A stretch of DNA of 64,000 nt from an uncultured Bacteroidia bacterium (GTDB taxonomy: Bacteria; Bacteroidota; Bacteroidia; NS11-12g; UBA955). Both the position numbers and the translations under genes were made by a program. The notes beneath the pieces were generated by a model, which saw only the letters and a program-made list of their open reading frames with translations, was not told where the DNA came from and searched no databases. Shown piece by piece: positions 26,125-35,345 of the stretch. Location of the stretch: positions 371,673 through 435,672 of the forward strand of contig CALSPH010000001.1 in assembly GCA_943788195.1 (NCBI GenBank), read 5' to 3'. The first letter of the stretch is position 1, and the number at the start of each line of letters is the position of its first letter.

Positions 26125-27366
26125 GTGATCTCATACAAAACCTTTAAGCTTGAGAATGGCCTTCGTGTTATTCATCATCTAGATAACTCTAAGTCTTCAG
26201 CAGTGGTAAACGTCCTATACAACGTAGGTGCGCGTGATGAAAATCCCAATAAAACAGGTTTTGCTCACCTTTTTGAGCACCTGATGTTTGGCGGATCTGA
26301 GAATATTCCATCTTATGATACCGCCCTCCAAAAAGCTGGAGGAACAAATAACGCATTTACCTCGAATGATTTGACCAATTATTACATCGAGATTCCCTGC
26401 CAAAATATTGAGACTGCATTTTGGCTAGAAAGCGACCGTATGAAAAAGCTGGCTTTTTCTGAAGAATCCCTTTCCGTGCAAAAAGGTGTAGTTGTTGAGG
26501 AGTTTAAACAGAGGTATTTAAACCAGCCATACGGTAAAGCATACATGCATTTACGTGAAAACGCCTATAAGGTTCACCCCTATCGATGGGCTACCATTGG
26601 CAAAGAAATTTCTCATATAGAAGATGCTACATTGGATGACGTTAAAGCGTTCTTTCACAAATTCTACAATCCCAGCAATGCCATCCTATGTGTTGCGGGA
26701 AATATTACCTTAGAACAAACAAAAGAGCTTTCCGAAAAGTGGTTCGGCCCTATAAAAACCGGCATTCGAAACAAAAATGAATATCCGCAAGAACCTGTTC
26801 AAGTTGAATCAACCCATTTCATAGCACCTCAGATAAATGCCCAACAAGCCATTTACATGGCTTTTCACAAACCATCGAAACGTGAACAAAGCCATTATGT
26901 TGCAGATCTAATGTCTGATATTTTGGCGAATGGAAAAACAAGTATACTGTATTCCAGTCTTGTGGAACGAGATGAAATGTTTTCTTCCCTTTCTGTGTAT
27001 GTTGGTGATGACCTTGACCCTGGCTTAGTTTACATCATTGGAATGGTAAACAATGACAAATCCATTGAAGAAGCAGAAGCTTCTATTTGGAATGAACTAG
27101 GAATGTTTAAGAGCCGTTTTAATAATGAAGAACAATTGAACCGGAATAGAAATAAACTTATTACTGCTAAAACATACCAAGACACCAACCTGCTGAACAA
27201 GGCAATGGCTTTATGTATGGCTGAAAATCAAGGAGATATTAGTCAAGTTAACCAACTTATTAGTAATTATAATTTAGTTTCAGTAACTGACATTAATAAA
27301 TTGGCAAATAACATTTTAATAAAGGAAAACTGTACAACAATATTATACCCAAACTATGCTAAATAG
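26125..27366 (+). CDS. M16 family zinc metallopeptidase, catalytic subunit
   Basis: A 413-aa M16B (processing-peptidase-like) protein. The inverted zinc motif HxxEH is present at residues 48-52 (HLFEHLMFGG), with the downstream zinc ligand Glu near 125-126 (VVVEEFKQR). A GTG start 5 nt after the promoter gives the N-terminus MISYKTFKLENGLRVIHHLD, which fits family members. There is no signal peptide, so it is probably cytosolic. It overlaps the next gene by 11 bp; the pair should form the usual heterodimer of an active and an inactive half. Confidence 0.92.
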   Translation: MISYKTFKLENGLRVIHHLDNSKSSAVVNVLYNVGARDENPNKTGFAHLFEHLMFGGSENIPSYDTALQKAGGTNNAFTSNDLTNYYIEIPCQNIETAFWLESDRMKKLAFSEESLSVQKGVVVEEFKQRYLNQPYGKAYMHLRENAYKVHPYRWATIGKEISHIEDATLDDVKAFFHKFYNPSNAILCVAGNITLEQTKELSEKWFGPIKTGIRNKNEYPQEPVQVESTHFIAPQINAQQAIYMAFHKPSKREQSHYVADLMSDILANGKTSILYSSLVERDEMFSSLSVYVGDDLDPGLVYIIGMVNNDKSIEEAEASIWNELGMFKSRFNNEEQLNRNRNKLITAKTYQDTNLLNKAMALCMAENQGDISQVNQLISNYNLVSVTDINKLANNILIKENCTTILYPNYAK

Positions 27367-28618
27367 ACTGATTTCCCCTCCACTTTTTACACCAACCCTT
27401 CCTAAAATTACTTTAGGAGTTCAAATTGAAGATTATCCAAAAATCATTTTTGTTCCATCAAAAGAAGAAGTGTGTAGAGTAGAGCTTGTTTTTAACGCAG
27501 GATTGTTAAATCAAACGGAAAAAGGCACATACGCTTGCATTAAATCATTGTTGTTTTCTGGAACCCATAATAAAACAGAAGAACAAATCCTCAACAGCCT
27601 AGATAGTTTAGGTGCATATTATGGTTCTGAATACGATTATAACCATTTTAAGGTTTCATTATATAGTACGCCAAGTCTTATTCATGAAGCATTGCCCATT
27701 TTTGTTGATGCAGTATTTAATGCCGCTTTTCCAACTGAAAAAATAAACACTTTCAGACTAAAAGCAACTGCAGAGTATGATCAGAATCAAGAAAAAACAG
27801 GCTATTTGGCTCGGGTGTTATGTAATAAGAACTTTTTTGAAACCGAAACTCTTCGAGAACCAGCAAATAAGGAGGACATTCAAACCATCAATCAAAAACT
27901 GATTTGCCAAGAATTTGGTCATTTAGTGAACTCTGGTTTTACCATATTTGTTAGTGGAAACCTTGAAAACACCCAGTGGCTTTATAAAGCTCTGCAGCCC
28001 TATTTCAAAAGCAATACCCCTGCAAATACTCTAATTCCACAATTCAGTAATAAATCCAAAGGCCACCACCACTTCCACAAAAATGAATCAGTGCAAACAA
28101 GCTTAAGAGCTATGGCGCTTACAATTGGCAAGGGTCATGAAGATTTTTCACACACTCTTTTAGCAAATATGTTATTTGGTGGTTACTTCGGTTCATTGCT
28201 CATGCAAAACATACGAGAAGAGAAAGGATTAACTTACGGGATTAATTCCTCGCTAAAAGCGCAACATGATTATAGTATATTAAACGTGGGTTCTGATATA
28301 AAATCAGGAAGTATAGATGAGGTTATCGCTGAAATAAACAAGGAATTCGAGAACCTATGTAATGGGACTTTCTCGGATGAAATGTTAGAGAAAACAAGAA
28401 GCTATACCCTAGGAGTATTGGCTAAATCATGTGATGATCTATTTTCCGACCTTGAGAAAACAGATTCCATCGTGCTCGATGACTTAAACCCGCAATACTA
28501 TCATAACCTGTTTACTGAGATCCAAAAAGCAACCAAAGAAGATGTTGTGCGTGCCGCAAAAGAGCATTTAAATATAAATGAACTTTGTTTTGCCACCTGC
28601 GGTTCGGAGCAATATTAG
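27356..28618 (+). CDS. M16 family peptidase-like protein, non-catalytic subunit
   Basis: A 420-aa M16 homologue that lacks the HxxEH zinc motif: the equivalent N-terminal region reads AGLLNQTEKGTYACIKSLLFSGT. The C-terminal domain keeps the family R-Y-like substrate-binding segment (NIREEKGLTYGINSSL). It therefore should be the inactive partner that completes the chamber with the upstream peptidase, as in mitochondrial MPP alpha/beta. It overlaps its partner by 11 bp, which implies coupled translation. No signal peptide. Confidence 0.9.
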   Translation: MLNRLISPPLFTPTLPKITLGVQIEDYPKIIFVPSKEEVCRVELVFNAGLLNQTEKGTYACIKSLLFSGTHNKTEEQILNSLDSLGAYYGSEYDYNHFKVSLYSTPSLIHEALPIFVDAVFNAAFPTEKINTFRLKATAEYDQNQEKTGYLARVLCNKNFFETETLREPANKEDIQTINQKLICQEFGHLVNSGFTIFVSGNLENTQWLYKALQPYFKSNTPANTLIPQFSNKSKGHHHFHKNESVQTSLRAMALTIGKGHEDFSHTLLANMLFGGYFGSLLMQNIREEKGLTYGINSSLKAQHDYSILNVGSDIKSGSIDEVIAEINKEFENLCNGTFSDEMLEKTRSYTLGVLAKSCDDLFSDLEKTDSIVLDDLNPQYYHNLFTEIQKATKEDVVRAAKEHLNINELCFATCGSEQY

Positions 28619-28656
28619 GCAACTTAAATCGTTTATTAATAGTCTTACAAAAGAGG

Positions 28657-30384
28657 TTGAATTTATTTAAACACAAATATTTAAAACAGGTGCAGCTCCT
28701 TGTGCTGTTTTTGGCGATTCTTGTCGGTAATAACTTGGCTGCTTATGATGGTCCTATCAAAATAAGACGTGCTTGTCTAGACCCTAACGATAGCACTATA
28801 ACACTGTATTTCAACCAGTTAAATAACAATTGCGGTACTTTTAATCAACTGGAGGTTATGGGAAGGTTGGTTAAAACCATGCCAGATAATTATGTCCCAG
28901 TAGATACCATCCAAATTTTACCTTCAGGAGAAACACTTAGCTTTAAGCAGCCAGACTTAAAGCAATGGGAGTATTTTATTAAATACTATTTTATGTGTGA
29001 TGGCGTAACTGTTCTGTATTCGGATACCGTAAGAATAGATGTTAACCCACCCGATTTTATCGAACTAGATTCGGTAAGTGTTGATGGTTTAAGTCAGAAA
29101 ATACAAATCGGTTGGCCAGCCAATACAAGTATAGACCACAAAGGGTATCTGATATTCGAAAATGTAAGTTCAAATAATGTACAAGTTGCCGATCAAAACA
29201 CCAATGGATATGTACATTTAGGATCAAAACCTGGTTTAGGGCCTGCAACATACACTTATAATAGTTATGATAGCTGCAACAATTTTAACATCCTTGCCAA
29301 ACCACATACAAGCATTTATCTAAAACAAAACTATTCCTTTTGTGATTTAAGCATCACGTTGACATGGACCCCCTATGTAGGATGGAATACAGATAAATAC
29401 TATATATATGCTGCTATAAACGGTGGTTCATTTATATTAATCGATAGCACATCAACTCTAACATACGTATTACAAAATGCACAAAAAGGAGCAGATTATT
29501 GTTTGTTTGTTCGTTCTAAAAAAGTAGGCAGTTCCTATACAAGCTCATCAAATCGTGTTTGTTTTACATTTCCCAATTACCCTGTGGTCCAGAACACGCA
29601 CATAAAAAGTATCTCCGTTAGAAACACAACTACGATAGAAATTAAATGGTACACTGAGCAATCGGATGTTTCTGTAGATGCTTCTCTTTACCGAGGCGAA
29701 AGTCCACAAAACATGCAGTTTATTAAAAGCATTAATTATTCAAATGGAGATAACTATGTCACAGATTTGGTAGACACGGATAAGAGCAGTTACTTTTATC
29801 AAATAATTGTAGAAGATTCTTGCATTAAGAATCACGACACATCTTTATTAACCCAGAGCGTGTTTCTTTCAAAAAACGATAACACTTCAACCATTGATTG
29901 GACTTCTTTCATTTTTGATCAAAGTATAAACACAGGTGATCTTGTATACTTTAATGGTTCCACGTGGAACTTACAGTCAACTATTGTTCCTGGATTAAAT
30001 AATAGTTTTGCTATTTCATTAGATAGCGCACAATGTTTTCGTATAATCTCTGTTTCTGCTAGAGGGGATAGTTCTATATCAAATATCGTTTGCGTTGAAG
30101 ATGAACTGCGTGTATTCATACCCACAGCAATTAAGTTTAACGGGAATGGTGCTAATGCTGTTTTTGGTATATATGGAACCGGTATAGATTGGGAAAACAC
30201 TACGGTAGGTATCTTTACACGTTGGGGCGAAAAAATATTTGAAATAGGCGAAAACCAGAAAACCTGGGACGGTACTTATAAGCAAAAACGAGTTCAATCC
30301 GGAATCTATCTATATACAGGGTTGGTTATTGGCTTAAAAAACGAGAAGAAATTAGTAAAGGGAACTGTGCTCATTTTAGATTAA
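28657..30384 (+). CDS. Secreted protein with a T9SS type B (gliding-motility) C-terminal domain
   Basis: A protein of about 575 aa. The last 85 residues (RVFIPTAIKFNGNGANAVFGI ... WGEKIFE ... TWDGTYKQKRVQSGIYLYTG) are the gliding motility-associated C-terminal domain, which directs secretion by the type IX system and surface attachment. Several fibronectin III/Ig-like strands precede it (around residues 140-480). A signal-like segment LVLFLAILVGNNLAA follows a basic N-terminus. No ATG lies in the right place: TTG 28657 is chosen; an ATG exists at 28585 but lies within the upstream gene. The partial parS-like palindrome at 29957 lies in its coding region. The ligand or target is unknown. Confidence 0.8.
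   Translation: MNLFKHKYLKQVQLLVLFLAILVGNNLAAYDGPIKIRRACLDPNDSTITLYFNQLNNNCGTFNQLEVMGRLVKTMPDNYVPVDTIQILPSGETLSFKQPDLKQWEYFIKYYFMCDGVTVLYSDTVRIDVNPPDFIELDSVSVDGLSQKIQIGWPANTSIDHKGYLIFENVSSNNVQVADQNTNGYVHLGSKPGLGPATYTYNSYDSCNNFNILAKPHTSIYLKQNYSFCDLSITLTWTPYVGWNTDKYYIYAAINGGSFILIDSTSTLTYVLQNAQKGADYCLFVRSKKVGSSYTSSSNRVCFTFPNYPVVQNTHIKSISVRNTTTIEIKWYTEQSDVSVDASLYRGESPQNMQFIKSINYSNGDNYVTDLVDTDKSSYFYQIIVEDSCIKNHDTSLLTQSVFLSKNDNTSTIDWTSFIFDQSINTGDLVYFNGSTWNLQSTIVPGLNNSFAISLDSAQCFRIISVSARGDSSISNIVCVEDELRVFIPTAIKFNGNGANAVFGIYGTGIDWENTTVGIFTRWGEKIFEIGENQKTWDGTYKQKRVQSGIYLYTGLVIGLKNEKKLVKGTVLILD
29957..29970. other. Candidate ParB binding site parS (copy 1)
   Basis: GTTCCACGTGGAAC, a perfect 14-bp palindrome inside the T9SS client gene. 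It equals positions 2-15 of the parS consensus TGTTNCACGTGNAACA; only the two outer bases differ (G and T instead of T and A). A second identical core lies 835 bp downstream. Confidence 0.7.
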
Positions 30385-30390
30385 CAAAAT

Positions 30391-30810
30391 ATGATTCAAA
30401 TTATTAAACAAGATACAGAGACCCCTCAAGACGGTGTCAAGACTATAGAAAAAGCTATAACAGCAACGCTACACAACACGAAATACAACGTGGTGGTAAA
30501 TCTTTGTTCCGATCAATTTATGCTCGAACAAAACACTAAAAGTTTAGGTCATAACTACTATACTGACATAATCACCTATTACTATGACGAAGAAAACCCC
30601 TTGAATGATGTGGAGTTGTTAATTTCACTGGATAGAGTGAAAGAAAACGCAAATAATCTAAAGGTACCTGTATTAAATGAGCTTGCCCGAGTTGTAATAC
30701 ATGGTTGTCTTCATCTGACTGGTTTTAATGATACAACTGAAACTGAGCAACAAGCAATGCGTTTAGAAGAAAACAAAATCCTTCAGAAAGTGTTCCACGT
30801 GGAACGGTAA
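30391..30810 (+). CDS. ybeY: Endoribonuclease YbeY (16S rRNA maturation)
   Basis: A 139-aa YbeY homologue, an RNase for 16S rRNA 3' maturation and ribosome quality control. The metal-binding motif is visible as HGCLHLTGFNDTTETEQQAMRLEE near the C-terminus. The canonical motif is HGxLHLxGxDH; here the third histidine is replaced (FND-T). I recall that Bacteroidetes YbeY proteins commonly lack that third His, so this is probably normal for the phylum. It lies 6 nt after the T9SS client gene. The last codons contain the parS-like palindrome 30792-30805. Confidence 0.88.
   Translation: MIQIIKQDTETPQDGVKTIEKAITATLHNTKYNVVVNLCSDQFMLEQNTKSLGHNYYTDIITYYYDEENPLNDVELLISLDRVKENANNLKVPVLNELARVVIHGCLHLTGFNDTTETEQQAMRLEENKILQKVFHVER
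30792..30805. other. Candidate ParB binding site parS (copy 2)
   Basis: GTTCCACGTGGAAC, a perfect palindrome preceded by T and followed by G. With the T it matches 15 of 16 parS consensus positions (TGTTNCACGTGNAACA). It overlaps the last codons of ybeY and sits 22 bp upstream of the mnmG promoter box, so ParB binding could also affect mnmG transcription. Confidence 0.8.
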
Positions 30811-30827
30811 TATTGTTTGAATAAAAT

Positions 30828-30835
30828 TACCTTTG
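30828..30835 (+). promoter_or_regulatory. TAnnTTTG element 4 nt before mnmG
   Basis: TACCTTTG, then TACA, then the GTG start of mnmG at 30840; a leaderless mRNA is predicted. Confidence 0.7.
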
Positions 30836-30839
30836 TACA

Positions 30840-32690
30840 GTGCAATTTAATCAATATGATGTTCTAGTTATTGGGGGCGGCCATGCAGGTTGTGAAGCTG
30901 CTCATGCAGCCGCGAAAATGGGTAGTAAAGTAGTCTTGGTAACCATGAATATGGAAACCATTGCGAAAATGAGTTGCAATCCGGCCATGGGTGGCGTTGC
31001 AAAAGGCCAAATAGTACGAGAGGTTGATGCTCTGGGCGGAATGAGCGGAATCATTTCAGACAAAACAATGATTCAGTTTCGCATGCTCAATCGTTCTAAG
31101 GGGGCAGCAATGTGGAGCCCAAGAGCACAAAGCGATCGTTACCAATTCTCAGAAATGTGGCGAGCCGTATTAGAAGCCAATCAAAATGTTTCTTTTTGGC
31201 AAGATGCAGCAGAAGAACTTATTATTGAGAACAAACAAGTTAAAGGAATCATTACTAAGGCTGGTCATACGATACATGCCAAGTCTGTAATTCTAACCAC
31301 AGGAACCTTTATGGGTGGCAACATGCATATAGGTAAACAAAAAATGGTTGGTGGACGAATGGGAGAGCCCGCATCAAAAAGCTTTGCCCAACAACTCGTT
31401 GAGTATGGTTTTACTCATGCACGGATGAAAACAGGTACACCACCAAGGGTAGATGGCAGAACCATAGATTTTTCATTGATTGAAGAACAAGCTGGAGATG
31501 TTCACCCAGGTAAGTTCTCGTACACCGAAACTCCAGAGTTAAAAAATCAACGAAGCTGTCATATCACTTATACCAACCCAAGGGTACATGAAATACTACA
31601 AGAAGGGTTTGAAGACTCTCCAATGTTCAATGGTCGTATTCAAGGTGTTGGCCCGCGATACTGCCCTAGTATAGAAGACAAAATCAACCGTTTTGCAGAA
31701 CGTGACCGCCATCAAATCTTTGTAGAACCAGAAGGATGGACAACCGTTGAGTATTATATCAATGGTTTTTCTACAAGTCTTCCTGCAGATGTTCAGCAAA
31801 GAGCGATGCATGAAATTGTAGGTTTTAAAAACGCCAAAATGTTTCGGCCAGGCTATGCAATAGAATATGATTTCTTTCACCCAACCCAACTAAAGAACAC
31901 GTTAGAAACAAAAACAATCGAATCATTGTATTTCGCTGGACAAATAAACGGTACTACGGGTTATGAAGAAGCGGCTTGCCAAGGCTTAATGGCAGGTATT
32001 AATGCACACTTAAAAAATCATAAAAAAGAAGCCTTTATATTGAATCGGGGAGAGGCTTATATTGGTGTGCTCATTGACGACCTGATTAATAAGGGCACAG
32101 ATGAACCCTACCGCATGTTTACTTCTAGAGCAGAGTATCGTTTATTACTAAGGCAAGACAATGCAGATGAACGACTGACATATAAATCATTTAATATTGG
32201 CTTAGCTGAAGAGTCAAGAATACGATTACTGGAAAAAAAATATACCAACATTCGTTCGATCAATGATTGGTTTAAAGAAAATGCTTTTAAGCCAAAAGAA
32301 ATTAATCCTATTCTAGAAGGAAAAAAAACAAGTACAATTCAACAAAAAACGGTTGCAGACAAATTGCTCGCCAGGCCGCAAATCAAGATTTCCGATTTTG
32401 GCTCGTTTTTTGACTTTTCAATATATTCTGAAGAAGAGTTAACTCGCGCAGAAATAAATGTTAAATACAAAAGCTATATTGAAAAAGAAAAGGAAATGGT
32501 TGACAAGCTAATTGAGTCTGAAAACCTGAAACTGGACAAATCCTTTAATTACTCAAGCCTTTCATCTTTATCGGCCGAAGCGCGTGAAAAGCTTAATGAT
32601 ATAAAACCAGAAAACCTGGGACAAGCATCACGCATTTCTGGTGTGTCTCCTGCTGATATGAGTATTCTTTTGTTAAATATCCTTAAATAG
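30840..32690 (+). CDS. mnmG: tRNA uridine-5-carboxymethylaminomethyl modification enzyme MnmG (GidA)
   Basis: A 616-aa FAD protein that, with MnmE, modifies the wobble uridine of several tRNAs. The FAD-binding motif VLVIGGGHAGCEAA lies at the N-terminus, CNPAMGGVAKGQIVREVDALGG around residues 45-66, and the MnmG signature GTPPRVDGRTIDFS around 200. GTTGYEEAACQGL and TSRAEYRLLLRQDNAD are also conserved. The full length fits the family (about 620). A GTG start, 4 nt after the promoter, is used. mnmE is not in the window. In many bacteria mnmG lies next to the replication origin, which is relevant to the parS sites and the DnaA-box region nearby. Confidence 0.97.
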   Translation: MQFNQYDVLVIGGGHAGCEAAHAAAKMGSKVVLVTMNMETIAKMSCNPAMGGVAKGQIVREVDALGGMSGIISDKTMIQFRMLNRSKGAAMWSPRAQSDRYQFSEMWRAVLEANQNVSFWQDAAEELIIENKQVKGIITKAGHTIHAKSVILTTGTFMGGNMHIGKQKMVGGRMGEPASKSFAQQLVEYGFTHARMKTGTPPRVDGRTIDFSLIEEQAGDVHPGKFSYTETPELKNQRSCHITYTNPRVHEILQEGFEDSPMFNGRIQGVGPRYCPSIEDKINRFAERDRHQIFVEPEGWTTVEYYINGFSTSLPADVQQRAMHEIVGFKNAKMFRPGYAIEYDFFHPTQLKNTLETKTIESLYFAGQINGTTGYEEAACQGLMAGINAHLKNHKKEAFILNRGEAYIGVLIDDLINKGTDEPYRMFTSRAEYRLLLRQDNADERLTYKSFNIGLAEESRIRLLEKKYTNIRSINDWFKENAFKPKEINPILEGKKTSTIQQKTVADKLLARPQIKISDFGSFFDFSIYSEEELTRAEINVKYKSYIEKEKEMVDKLIESENLKLDKSFNYSSLSSLSAEAREKLNDIKPENLGQASRISGVSPADMSILLLNILK

Positions 32691-32695
32691 ACAAT

Positions 32696-33985
32696 TTGAA
32701 ACCTTTAAAAATTATTCTATTCATCTTAGTTTGCTTTTTAACAAAGTCTTGTGCGAACATAGTGCCTCTTACCGGTGGGCCTGAAGATGATACCCCACCA
32801 ATGCTTTCCAAAATTGAAAGCAAGAAAGACAAACTCATTTTAGTATTTAACGAAAACATTAACCTGGGAGATCTGAATGAAATCATCTCGAATATATATC
32901 CTTCACCAACCTACGAGGTAAAACGTAATAAACTTTATATAACAGGAATACCAAAAACAGAGAAAAAACAATTAATCTATTTTAATAATAGCATTCAAGA
33001 CCTGAATGCTAATAACCCATTACAAGAGTATATATACGCAGATCATGTAGGTTCTGATACGTTTGAGTATCAAGGAAAGGTTGAGTTTGCATTTAAGCCA
33101 AAAGAAAGCACTAAAGGTTGTTATGTTATTCTGACAGATAAAAGTGTTGTTATCAATACGGTAGAAGACTTATATAAGTATGAGTTCACAAAAGCCAACG
33201 AAAAGGGGATGTATAAGTTTGGATTCGTAAAAAAACCGCAAGGTCAACAAGTTTTTGCATTTCTAGATAACAACAACAATTCTATTCCAGACACTGGAGA
33301 TTATTTTGGTGTAAGTAAAACCATCAACGCAGATTCCAATGTTAAGACCTATTTACACTATTTCGGCAACAACCTTATATTTAAAGACACAACCAACACA
33401 GGAATAATAAAAGAAGTGTTTCATACCGTAGAAAAAGAAATAATAAATTCAGCAACGTTAACATATAAAAAAGCCTTTAACGATACAATATTTAACTATG
33501 TCAACTTTTCTGATTCAACCATACTTAGTAAAAATGACGCTGTATTGGAAAATGAAAACATTAACTACTTAGCTAAAAGCAAAAATGCACCAATAGATAA
33601 ATATCCTGAACCTTTTTTTAGTTTTGATTTTAACCTCGGTCTAGATAGCTTTCACCCCTTTATAAATAGTATTGGAGATACCCTATTTATAATCCGTGTA
33701 ATTCCAAAAGCAGAAGGGAGCTCTATTACAATTACTCAAATGGGCTCCATAATCCGTGGATCAATTATTGGTAAAGATGTACAATTAACCGTAAATCAGC
33801 AGAATAAATCATTTATTGTTAGAAACGGTACTTACGCATTATTTCTATATTTAGATTCTAACACAAACGGTAAATATGACCCTCCAGGTGTTTTTCCCTT
33901 TCATTCCGGAGAATATATTATTTACAACATGAAAGATATTGACATTGGGCCCAAATTAGATGTGGAAATCAGTGCAAAACCATAA
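32696..33985 (+). CDS. SbsA-like Ig-domain lipoprotein
   Basis: A 429-aa predicted lipoprotein: signal MKPLKIILFILVCFLTKSCAN with the lipid Cys near residue 20. It is followed by the conserved segment PLTGGPEDDTPP and a bacterial Ig-like (Big_5/SbsA) fold of about 90 residues (ILVFNENINLGD ... LYITGIPKTEKKQLIYFNN). The C-terminal part contains FAFLDNNNNSIPDTGDYFG and ALFLYLDSNTNGKYDPP, the short Asp-rich turns seen in these Bacteroidetes proteins. TTG is the only suitable start. It is likely an outer-membrane lipoprotein; the function is not known. It starts 6 nt after mnmG. Confidence 0.82.
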   Translation: MKPLKIILFILVCFLTKSCANIVPLTGGPEDDTPPMLSKIESKKDKLILVFNENINLGDLNEIISNIYPSPTYEVKRNKLYITGIPKTEKKQLIYFNNSIQDLNANNPLQEYIYADHVGSDTFEYQGKVEFAFKPKESTKGCYVILTDKSVVINTVEDLYKYEFTKANEKGMYKFGFVKKPQGQQVFAFLDNNNNSIPDTGDYFGVSKTINADSNVKTYLHYFGNNLIFKDTTNTGIIKEVFHTVEKEIINSATLTYKKAFNDTIFNYVNFSDSTILSKNDAVLENENINYLAKSKNAPIDKYPEPFFSFDFNLGLDSFHPFINSIGDTLFIIRVIPKAEGSSITITQMGSIIRGSIIGKDVQLTVNQQNKSFIVRNGTYALFLYLDSNTNGKYDPPGVFPFHSGEYIIYNMKDIDIGPKLDVEISAKP

Positions 33986-34263
33986 AGCAATTGGGGGTAA
34001 ACTATCCGATAAATGCAATTATAAAAAAGCTGTGGGTAACCGCTATGATAAAGTACCTTTTTCAACGCACTCATCAACAGGCATAACTCTTACCCACTAT
34101 TTTAAAATTTTGTGGATTCAATTATAAACAACTGATTATTAGATATTTAAAACCAATAATAGTAAACAATATTATGTTCAAAAGCCAAATTATCGGGTTT
34201 ACTAACAAATCCACAGCCTATAATACTAATACTATTAGTTCTTAAATAGTTATTATTAGTTAT

Positions 34264-34282
34264 GCTTTGTGGATTACAAAGC
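34264..34282. repeat. Perfect inverted repeat containing a DnaA-like box
   Basis: GCTTTGT (34264-34270) and ACAAAGC (34276-34282) flank GGATT. The DnaA-like nonamer TGTGGATTA spans the left arm and the loop. It lies 29 bp before the pheS promoter box, so it could also be an operator. Confidence 0.55.
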
Positions 34283-34310
34283 AATGGTTTAAACATTAGT
34301 AATTGTTTTG

Positions 34311-34318
34311 TAGATTTG
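34311..34318 (+). promoter_or_regulatory. TAnnTTTG promoter of pheS
   Basis: TAGATTTG, 11 nt before the ATG at 34330; a short leader is predicted. Confidence 0.6.
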
Positions 34319-34329
34319 TGATCCCAGAA

Positions 34330-35334
34330 ATGAAGGACCAATTAAATCAAATATTGAATGAAGCTTTAAGTTTTCAACTTGAAACCAAAGAACATCTGGA
34401 AGATTTTAGATTAAAATTTTTATCCAAAAAATCTTCACTTCAAAACTTATTGGAAAGTTTTAAGAAACTGGATAAAAATGAAAAGCGTGAATTGGGTAAA
34501 CCGCTGAATGTAACAAAACGAAAAATAGAAGATATTTTTGAAAGTAAAAAGCATCTGTACGATTCGTCTACGCTGGAAAGTAAAGAAGATATCACACTTC
34601 CGACAAAAGCATTTGAGTTGGGAACCCAGCACCCAATATCCATTGTTCAGGATGAGATTATTACCATTTTTCAAAAACTAGGCTTTGCAATTGCTGAAGG
34701 GCCTGAAATTGAAGATGATTGGCATAATTTCAGTGCATTAAATTTTCCACCAGAACACCCAGCTAGGGACATGCAGGATACTTTTTTTATTGACAAGGAA
34801 CATTCTTTAAGAACCCATACAAGTTCTGTGCAGGTTAGGGTTATGGAAAATAACAAACCACCGATTCGCATTATTGCTCCCGGTAGAGTATATAGAAACG
34901 AGGCAGTAAGCGCCAGAAGCAATAGTTTTTTTCATCAGTTGGAAGGTTTAGTAATTGATAAAGACACCACTTTTGCTGATATGAAACAAACCTTATATCA
35001 TTTTGTAAAGGCTCTATTCGGTGAACGAGAAATTCGATTTAGAGCATCTTATTTTCCGTTTACAGAGCCAAGTGCAGAAATGGATATTTATTTGGGATTA
35101 ACTACAGAAAGTGATCGTAAACTGACTAAGGGAACGGGCTGGTTAGAAGTTTTAGGGTGTGGTATGATTGATCCAAATGTTTTGGAAAGTTGTGGGTTAG
35201 ATCCAGAAAGATATAGCGGATATGCATTCGGTTTAGGAATTGACCGGTTGACTATGTTAAGATATGGCATTAAAGACATAAGAGATATGTTTGACAATGA
35301 TGTGCGATTCTTGCGTCAGTTTAAAGGGGAGTAA
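34330..35334 (+). CDS. pheS: Phenylalanine--tRNA ligase alpha subunit
   Basis: A protein of about 334 aa, the class II catalytic subunit of PheRS. The N-terminal coiled-coil (MKDQLNQILNEALSFQLETK) binds tRNA. The catalytic domain has HPISIVQDEIITIFQKLGFAIAEGPEIE and the motif 2/3 regions FHQLEGLVIDKDTTFADMK and GYAFGLGIDRLTMLRYGI with the ATP-binding Arg. The start at 34330 (MKDQ) follows the promoter box; an in-frame GTG lies 12 nt upstream. pheT, the beta subunit, is not adjacent, which is common in Bacteroidetes. It follows the AT-rich region proposed as an origin. Confidence 0.95.
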   Translation: MKDQLNQILNEALSFQLETKEHLEDFRLKFLSKKSSLQNLLESFKKLDKNEKRELGKPLNVTKRKIEDIFESKKHLYDSSTLESKEDITLPTKAFELGTQHPISIVQDEIITIFQKLGFAIAEGPEIEDDWHNFSALNFPPEHPARDMQDTFFIDKEHSLRTHTSSVQVRVMENNKPPIRIIAPGRVYRNEAVSARSNSFFHQLEGLVIDKDTTFADMKQTLYHFVKALFGEREIRFRASYFPFTEPSAEMDIYLGLTTESDRKLTKGTGWLEVLGCGMIDPNVLESCGLDPERYSGYAFGLGIDRLTMLRYGIKDIRDMFDNDVRFLRQFKGE

Positions 35335-35345
35335 TTTAAAAATAA

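Larger units (their letters stand above)
33986..34329. other. Candidate chromosomal replication origin (AT-rich, DnaA-box-like motifs)
   Basis: This 344-bp gene-free stretch between the Ig lipoprotein and pheS is strongly AT-rich. It has five nonamers close to the DnaA box (TGTGGATAA/TTATCCACA): TGTGGGTAA 34031-34039 (one mismatch), TTACCCACT 34090-34098, TGTGGATTC 34111-34119, AAATCCACA 34207-34215 and TGTGGATTA 34268-34276 (one mismatch). The segment 34120-34260 between the boxes is almost free of G and C and has short inverted repeats (ACTAAT...ATTAGT), as expected of a duplex-unwinding element. mnmG and two parS-like sites lie within 4.4 kb. No DnaA gene is in the window; genes to the left point toward the region, so strand bias does not clearly support it. 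Confidence 0.55.

Noticed and set aside
30391..30810. YbeY as a non-functional pseudogene because of the missing third metal His
   Set aside because: The rest of the domain is intact and this variant is, to my knowledge, common in Bacteroidetes.
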